32,868 nucleotides of DNA from an uncultured Lentisphaerota bacterium (GTDB lineage Bacteria > Verrucomicrobiota > Lentisphaeria > Oligosphaerales > CAITYL01). The notes under the pieces are model-generated. The model was not told where the DNA came from, did not search any database, and saw only the letters and a program-made list of their open reading frames with translations. The translations under genes were made by a program, and so were the position numbers. Of this stretch, positions 28,950 through 32,868 are shown piece after piece. The stretch is from NCBI GenBank assembly GCA_903894975.1, contig CAITSE010000035.1, positions 1 to 32,868 of the forward strand. The letters are read 5' to 3'. Every line of letters begins with the position of its first letter. Position 1 is the first letter of the stretch.

Positions 28950-29681
28950 ATGAAAATCGGCGTGTTCGGCGATGTCCACAGCAATCTCGCCGCCCTGGAG
29001 GCCGTGCTGGCCGCCATGAAAGAGGCCGATTGCCACAAACTGATCTGCACCGGCGACGTCATCGGCTACGGCCCTTCCCCCAGGGAATGCCTCCAGCGCG
29101 TCCGCGACTCCGGCGCCGTCTGCGTACTCGGCAACCATGACGATTACGTCACCGACATGTTCGACCAGCACATCCAGAAACTGGACGCCGACACCCGGCA
29201 ACTGGTCGAATGGACCCGCACCCAGCTCGCCATGGACGAACTCAAGTGGCTCGCCACCCACCCCCTGCACACCGTTGTCGACGATGCCACCGTGCTTCAC
29301 GGCATGCTCGGGCCGCATCCGTGGAACTACATCATCAATCCGCAGCAGTTGGAGATCCACTTCCAGCACCAGAAAACCGCACTGGCGTTCTGCGGCCATT
29401 CCCACCTCCCCCTGTACGGGTTCCAAAAACCGGGCCAGCCAGCCGTGCTCGACTTTCTCAAGACCCATGTCATTCCGGCAGACGTCAAGGTGCTAGTCAA
29501 CCCCGGCGCCGTCGGCCAGCCGCGCGACCATGATTCCCGCGCCGCATTCTGCATCTGGGACACCGCCACCCACTCCATCCATCCCAAACGCGTTCCCTAC
29601 GATCTCGCCGACACCCAGGCGCGCATCCGCGCCGCCGGCCTGCCGGAACGCTTCGCGGCCCGCCTGGAACTGGGCAAGTAA
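28950..29681 (+). CDS. metallophosphoesterase (YfcE/calcineurin-like)
   Basis: A 243-residue two-metal phosphoesterase. All ligand motifs are present: GDVHSN (Asp8, His10), TGDVIGYGP (Asp36), GNHDDY (Asn62, His63) and CGHSHLPLYG (His150, His152), with an additional His117 in LHGML and the family-typical VNPGAVGQPRD near the end. The ATG at 28950 is preferred over GTG 28944 because AGGAG (28936-28940) is 9 nt away and the product then begins MKIGVFGDVHSN. A weak promoter-like pair (TTGGAA at 28843, ATTATG at 28866) lies upstream. The physiological substrate is not evident; family members hydrolyse phosphodiesters or phosphoserine in proteins. Confidence 0.9.
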   Translation: MKIGVFGDVHSNLAALEAVLAAMKEADCHKLICTGDVIGYGPSPRECLQRVRDSGAVCVLGNHDDYVTDMFDQHIQKLDADTRQLVEWTRTQLAMDELKWLATHPLHTVVDDATVLHGMLGPHPWNYIINPQQLEIHFQHQKTALAFCGHSHLPLYGFQKPGQPAVLDFLKTHVIPADVKVLVNPGAVGQPRDHDSRAAFCIWDTATHSIHPKRVPYDLADTQARIRAAGLPERFAARLELGK

Positions 29682-29712
29682 TTCCACTTACAAATCAAAT
29701 TGATGGTATACT
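29682..29712 (+). promoter_or_regulatory. possible extended -10 promoter for the methyltransferase gene
   Basis: TGGTATACT (29704-29712) matches an extended -10 (TGn then TATACT, 5 of 6). A weak TTCCAC at 29682-29687 would be a -35 with a long 19-bp spacer. Initiation near 29719 would place a large inverted repeat in the leader of the gene at 29863. Confidence 0.35.
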
Positions 29713-29713
29713 G

Positions 29714-29832
29714 TCCACGAATTCCACGAATTTCACAAATCCTGCTAAAATACAACAAATTACACCACAAATAAATGCGTCATTGGAAAAATTGTCCATA
29801 CATCATTCGTGCAAATTCGTGAAATTCGTGGA
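29714..29832. repeat. 9-bp-period arrays in inverted orientation (AATTCGTGG type)
   Basis: The left array (29714-29740) is CCACGAATT, CCACGAATT, TCACAAAT. The right array (29805-29832) is ATTCGTGCA, AATTCGTGA, AATTCGTGG. Bases 29723-29740 complement 29815-29832 with one mismatch across a 74-bp AT-rich centre. The element fills the gap before the methyltransferase gene. Confidence 0.8.
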
Positions 29833-29862
29833 TAAAGCCGTTTACTTTTAAATTGGTATAAC

Positions 29863-30978
29863 ATGTTCTTTTTCGCTTCAGCGGCACGCGGCACCGAATG
29901 GGTGCTGGCGGAAGAATTGCGCGAACTCGGCTTCAACGGCGTCCGGCCCCGCTCCGGCGGCGTGCAGTTCGACGGCGCCCGTGAGGACGGCTGGCGCGTC
30001 TGCCTGGAATCCCGCATCGCCCAGGGTGTGCGCCTGCCGGTGGCGGAATTCGAGGCGGCCTCCGCCGACGACCTCTACAACGCCGCCCGCGCCGTGCCCT
30101 GGGAAACCTGGCTCACCCCCGAACTCGCCTTCGCCGTCTCCGCCCACGTCCAGGACACCGCCGTCAACCACTCCGGCTTTGCCGGACTCCGCGTCAAGGA
30201 CGCCGTCGCCGACCGCCTCCGCGACCGTTTCGGATCCCGCCCGGATGTGAACCGCGCCGCCCCCGACGTCGCCATTTTTCTGCTCTGGTCCCACACCCGC
30301 GCCACGCTCTACCTGGAACTCGCCGGCGAACCGCTCTTCAAGCGCGGCTGGCGCACCGCCACCGGCGCGGCGCCCCTGAAGGAAACCCTGGCCGCCGCCA
30401 TCCTGCGCTTTTCCGGCTGGGACCGGCGCCGGCCGCTGCTCGACCCCATGTGCGGCTCCGGCACCCTCGCCATCGAGGCCGCGCTCTGGGCCGCCGGCAC
30501 CGCGCCCGGCATCTTCCGCGAACGGTTCGGCTTCGAACGCTGGGCCGACTTCACCGACGAGGACCGCCGCTCGCTCCGCGACCTCCGCGGCGAACTCCGC
30601 CGCCACGCCCGCGGCCAGACCCCGCGCATCACCGCCTCCGACATTGACCCCGGCGTGCTCGAAGCCGCCAAGACCAATGCCCGCGCCGCCGGCGTCCGCA
30701 TCTCCATCCGCGAGGCTGATGTCCGCGAACTCCTCACCTGCGAACCCGCGCCGCTACTGGTCACCAATCCGCCCTACGGCTTCCGCATCGGCGCCGCCGA
30801 CATCGACACCTTGCAACAGGAACTCGGCGCCACCCTCTCCCGCCTCCACGGCTGGCGCGCCGCCCTGCTCGCCGGCAATCCCGGCCTGGAGCGCGCCATC
30901 CCCGTCCGCCCCGTCGCCAAGTTCGACCTCTCCAACGGCGACATCCCCTGCCAGCTCCTCATCTACGACCTGCCGTGA
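29863..30978 (+). CDS. THUMP-domain class I rRNA methyltransferase (RlmL/YpsC-like)
   Basis: A 371-residue protein similar to the N-terminal half of RlmL and to YpsC, predicted to make N2-methylguanosine in 23S rRNA. The N-terminus (MFFFASAARGTEWVLAEELR) and the following about 150 residues correspond to a ferredoxin-like plus THUMP RNA-binding unit. The catalytic domain has the AdoMet loop DPMCGSGTLAIEAALWAAG (Asp194), the acidic strand TASDIDPG and the NPPYG motif (302-306) of base-amine methyltransferases. The ATG at 29863 has no Shine-Dalgarno, but the product begins exactly as the family does. The C-terminal RlmK-like domain of long RlmL proteins is absent. The exact target base is inference. 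Confidence 0.88.
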   Translation: MFFFASAARGTEWVLAEELRELGFNGVRPRSGGVQFDGAREDGWRVCLESRIAQGVRLPVAEFEAASADDLYNAARAVPWETWLTPELAFAVSAHVQDTAVNHSGFAGLRVKDAVADRLRDRFGSRPDVNRAAPDVAIFLLWSHTRATLYLELAGEPLFKRGWRTATGAAPLKETLAAAILRFSGWDRRRPLLDPMCGSGTLAIEAALWAAGTAPGIFRERFGFERWADFTDEDRRSLRDLRGELRRHARGQTPRITASDIDPGVLEAAKTNARAAGVRISIREADVRELLTCEPAPLLVTNPPYGFRIGAADIDTLQQELGATLSRLHGWRAALLAGNPGLERAIPVRPVAKFDLSNGDIPCQLLIYDLP

Positions 30979-31421
30979 CCGGATTGGTTTCACACGGAGC
31001 CGCGGAGTTCGCGGAGGAGAATCCCCACCCGCCCCGATCGATGACGCAAAGACCGTGCGTGGGATCGGGATTCTGCCCTGAAAGGGCGATACATACCAGC
31101 CCAGGGCGCTGCCCCATACGCGTCACCGTAAGGATGATTTTCCGCCGTGACCGCGGCGTCCGCGCCGCTTTGGAGTGCCGGCGGGTTGTCGCTCCCGATG
31201 GTCGCTGCTGCTTTGCAGCCTGTCTCGCGTTGCTCGACTGACGCCGCTTTTTCCCGCCGGTGGAACCGGCCTACAGCCTGAGTTTTCCTTCTGCCGAGGC
31301 GCGGGAATCAACTGGCGCGTGGGAGAGGCGGCTCCGCCGCCGGGGTGGAAAACAATCCGTCATGCGGGAGCACGCCGGCTTTGCCGGAATTTCGATGACC
31401 CCGGCAAGGATCCGCCCCAGT
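30979..31421. other. repeat-derived intergenic region after the methyltransferase gene
   Basis: This is the first part of a 968-bp gene-free stretch. It begins with a degenerate CGGAG-type 9-bp-period run (30990-31017) and then carries a REPIN-like relic and several GC palindromes (for example around 31241-31275, CCGGTGGAACCGG). No frame here has a recognisable protein pattern. Confidence 0.5.
31070..31117. repeat. degenerate second copy of the REPIN-like element
   Basis: GCCCT-GAA-AGGGC (31075-31087) matches the inner module of 9101-9175 read on the reverse strand. The following CAGCCCAGGGCGCTGCCCC corresponds to its outer CCTGGGGC module. It is shorter and more decayed than the first copy. 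Confidence 0.5.
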
Positions 31422-31546
31422 GGCGCGCACTCCCATAAGTCCCATAGGTCCCATTCGTCCCATGCCCCAAGCGCGCGCCGCCGGGTCGGAAGAATGGGAC
31501 GTATGGGACCTATGCGACGCATGGGACTCATGGGACGGCGGCGCGA
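31422..31546. repeat. 9-bp-period inverted-repeat element (CCCATANGT type), copy 2
   Basis: Units CCCATAAGT, CCCATAGGT, CCCATTCGT, CCCAT on the left (31431-31463) face ATGGGACGT, ATGGGACCT, ATGCGACGC, ATGGGACTC, ATGGGACGG on the right (31494-31538). The GC-rich centre is the reverse complement of the centre of the copy at 13302-13440, so the two elements are in inverse orientation about 18 kb apart. Confidence 0.85.
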
Positions 31547-31613
31547 AGGAACAACTCCTTCTTTACGTCTTTGCTCCTTCTGTTCAAAGTCCGACGGGCG
31601 AACTCCGGCCCCC

Positions 31614-31633
31614 AAGTCCCACCGGTGGGACTT
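31614..31633. repeat. perfect 20-bp palindrome
   Basis: AAGTCCCACCGGTGGGACTT is fully self-complementary. Like the palindrome at 27443-27464 it ends in ACTTTGRTG followed by an AT-richer stretch (31634-31690), which suggests the two share a design. Confidence 0.6.
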
Positions 31634-31708
31634 TGATGGAATTACATGAAGTCAAGACCCTTGTATCAAAACCATACGCGAACGAACTTTTGACCGGAAT
31701 TCGCGCCG

Positions 31709-31735
31709 GGCCGGGGCTCGGCGTTCCCTGGGAGC
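31709..31735. repeat. short palindromic element (TCGGCGTTCCC family), copy 3
   Basis: It contains GGGGCTCGGCGTTCCC (31713-31728), identical to part of the copy at 28731-28757. It is one of several repeats packed into the gap before the HAD gene. Confidence 0.5.
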
Positions 31736-31778
31736 AGGAAGGGAGAGGAACCAGGCACGAAGTTCGCCGGGCTGGAAG

Positions 31779-31813
31779 CCCGCCGGCCCGTTTGGCCGGG
31801 TGTGGACACCCGC
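31779..31813. repeat. 35-bp dispersed repeat, copy 2
   Basis: An exact reverse complement of 21261-21295. The remaining stretch to 31946 is pyrimidine-rich (CTTTCTCCTTCTCTACCCC type) and shows no gene or clear promoter. Confidence 0.85.
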
Positions 31814-31946
31814 CCCCCCTTTTACGGCCGCACACAGGAGAGGCCTTGATCTTCGCGGCTCCTCCTTCATGTTTGCTTCCTTTCTCCTTCTCTACCCCCT
31901 TTGCCGCACTTTGCGGCCTTCTGTTCAACCAGCCCCCATCCATCCC

Positions 31947-32801
31947 ATGCTTCCCATCGAACCCTCGTTCCTGACCTGGTTTGGCCGGCATCGCGCGGAC
32001 TTCGACGCGCTGGTGTTCGACATCGACGGCGTGCTCATGACCAGCGGCAGGCCCATCCCCGGCAGCGTGGAGGTGCTGCAGCGGCTCCGGGCCGAAGGCG
32101 TCCCGTTTTCGCTGCTCACCAATGACGGCAGCCACTCGATCCCGCAGAAGGTCGCGTTCCTGGAACGCCTGGGCTTTGCGCTACACCCCGAGGAAATCAC
32201 GTCCTGCTCCGACGGCCTGGTCGAGATCGTACGCGAACAGCAGCGAGCCGGACAGCTCATGTTCATCCTCGGCGACCTGGGCGTCCCCTGCTACGCGGAA
32301 CAGGCCGGCCTGCGCACCACCCGCGACCTGCGCCTGCTGCCGGAGTGCGACGGCGTCATCGTCGGCGAGGCGCACTACGACTGGGAACCGGCGATCAACG
32401 GCGTGCTGAACCATCTCCTCCGCCACCCCAACCACCCACTTCTGGTGCCGAACCCGGACGAGTATTACCCGGGTCCGGACGGCACGATCATTATCGCCGC
32501 CGGCGGCGTGGCGCGATTCATCGCCAAAACCCTGGAAGTTTACGGCATCAAGCTTGAACCCAATTATTTGGGAAAGCCGTACCAGCCCATCTTCAATCAC
32601 CAGCACGCGGAGCTGGAAAAACGGCTGGGCCGTTCTCTGCCGCGCCGGCGCATCCTCATGCTCGGCGACTCGCTCGCCTCCGATATCCGCGGGGCCAAAG
32701 AGTTCGGCTACCGCGCCGGCCTGCTCCTGACCGGTATCACCCGGGAACAACATCTCCCCTCCGCCCCCGTCCGCCCCGACCACATCTTCCGCGGCTTCTG
32801 A
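31947..32801 (+). CDS. NagD-like HAD-superfamily phosphatase
   Basis: A 284-residue phosphatase of HAD subfamily IIA type. Motif I is VFDIDGVL (nucleophile Asp25, acid Asp27), motif II SLLTNDGS (Thr58, Asn59), motif III Lys210 in LGKPYQP, and motif IV LGDSLASDI (Asp241, Asp246). A C2-type cap lies between motifs II and III. Family members dephosphorylate nucleotides or small sugar phosphates. The frame is open from 31800, and ATG 31869 is also possible, but the residues upstream of MLPIEPSFLTWF are low-complexity and repeat-derived, so ATG 31947 is preferred. Neither start has a Shine-Dalgarno. Confidence 0.88.
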   Translation: MLPIEPSFLTWFGRHRADFDALVFDIDGVLMTSGRPIPGSVEVLQRLRAEGVPFSLLTNDGSHSIPQKVAFLERLGFALHPEEITSCSDGLVEIVREQQRAGQLMFILGDLGVPCYAEQAGLRTTRDLRLLPECDGVIVGEAHYDWEPAINGVLNHLLRHPNHPLLVPNPDEYYPGPDGTIIIAAGGVARFIAKTLEVYGIKLEPNYLGKPYQPIFNHQHAELEKRLGRSLPRRRILMLGDSLASDIRGAKEFGYRAGLLLTGITREQHLPSAPVRPDHIFRGF

Positions 32802-32811
32802 ACCAAGCCTG

Positions 32812-32842
32812 TCGGGGAGGTGGCGTTCTGCCCCCTCCCCGA
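32812..32842. other. hairpin downstream of the HAD gene
   Basis: TCGGGGAGG (32812-32820) pairs with CCTCCCCGA (32834-32842), with a 13-nt loop. No T-run follows, so termination by this structure alone is doubtful. Confidence 0.45.
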
Positions 32843-32868
32843 ACCCCTCCGCAGAGGGTCTTCGACCC

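Noticed and set aside
29857-29862. TATAAC as a -10 box at the methyltransferase gene
   Set aside because: It abuts the ATG, so transcription would start inside the gene, while the N-terminus matches the family from this ATG.
31636-31974. Small open frame MELHEVKTLVSKPYANELLTG... before the HAD gene
   Set aside because: Only the first 25 residues look protein-like; the rest is made of dispersed repeats that are non-coding elsewhere in the window.

Overview
The window is a GC-rich bacterial chromosome segment. It carries two large translation/transcription blocks in one orientation, separated and followed by accessory DNA full of dispersed repeats. It probably comes from the PVC superphylum (Verrucomicrobiota, Kiritimatiellota or Lentisphaerota). 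The reasons are: fusA is followed directly by rpsJ with no tuf between them, a gene order I recall from Chlamydiae; the accessory genes are of types common in these phyla (Gfo/Idh/MocA oxidoreductase, a GH51-type jelly-roll domain, a secreted carbohydrate-active-like protein, NamZ/DUF1343); and there are many palindromic intergenic elements. The phylum assignment is an inference and no rRNA is present to test it.

Layout. (1) 1-8893: end of rplJ, then rplL, rpoB and rpoC, with a double hairpin between rplL and rpoB and a strong intrinsic terminator after rpoC. (2) 8950-14550: an accessory stretch between rpoC and rpsL, two genes that are adjacent in many bacteria. It holds a REPIN-like inverted repeat, an ankyrin-repeat protein (minus strand), a large secreted protein of unknown specificity, a small AT-richer TPR-like exported protein, and 9-bp-period hairpin elements. 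(3) 14529-21220: a good promoter and long leader, then rpsL-rpsG-fusA-rpsJ-rplC-rplD-rplW-rplB-rpsS. The ribosomal run stops after rpsS at a textbook terminator; rplV, rpsC and the rest of the S10 cluster are absent. (4) 21397-32868: accessory and housekeeping genes in mixed orientation: an FHA-transmembrane-jelly-roll protein, an aldo/keto reductase convergent with a Gfo/Idh/MocA oxidoreductase, a polytopic membrane protein, a caspase-family lipoprotein, a NamZ-type muramidase without a visible signal peptide, a metallophosphoesterase, a THUMP-type rRNA methyltransferase and a NagD-like HAD phosphatase.

The most interesting proteins are the lipoprotein with an intact caspase His/Cys dyad (25697-27256) and the FHA-TM-glycan-binding-like fusion (21397-22563). 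The most interesting DNA signal is a set of unrelated intergenic arrays that share a 9-bp period, several of them arranged as inverted repeats, together with other dispersed palindromes present in two or three copies. RpoB also carries Asn where E. coli has His526 in the rifampicin pocket. No CRISPR array, tRNA, rRNA, transposase or recognisable defence island was seen.
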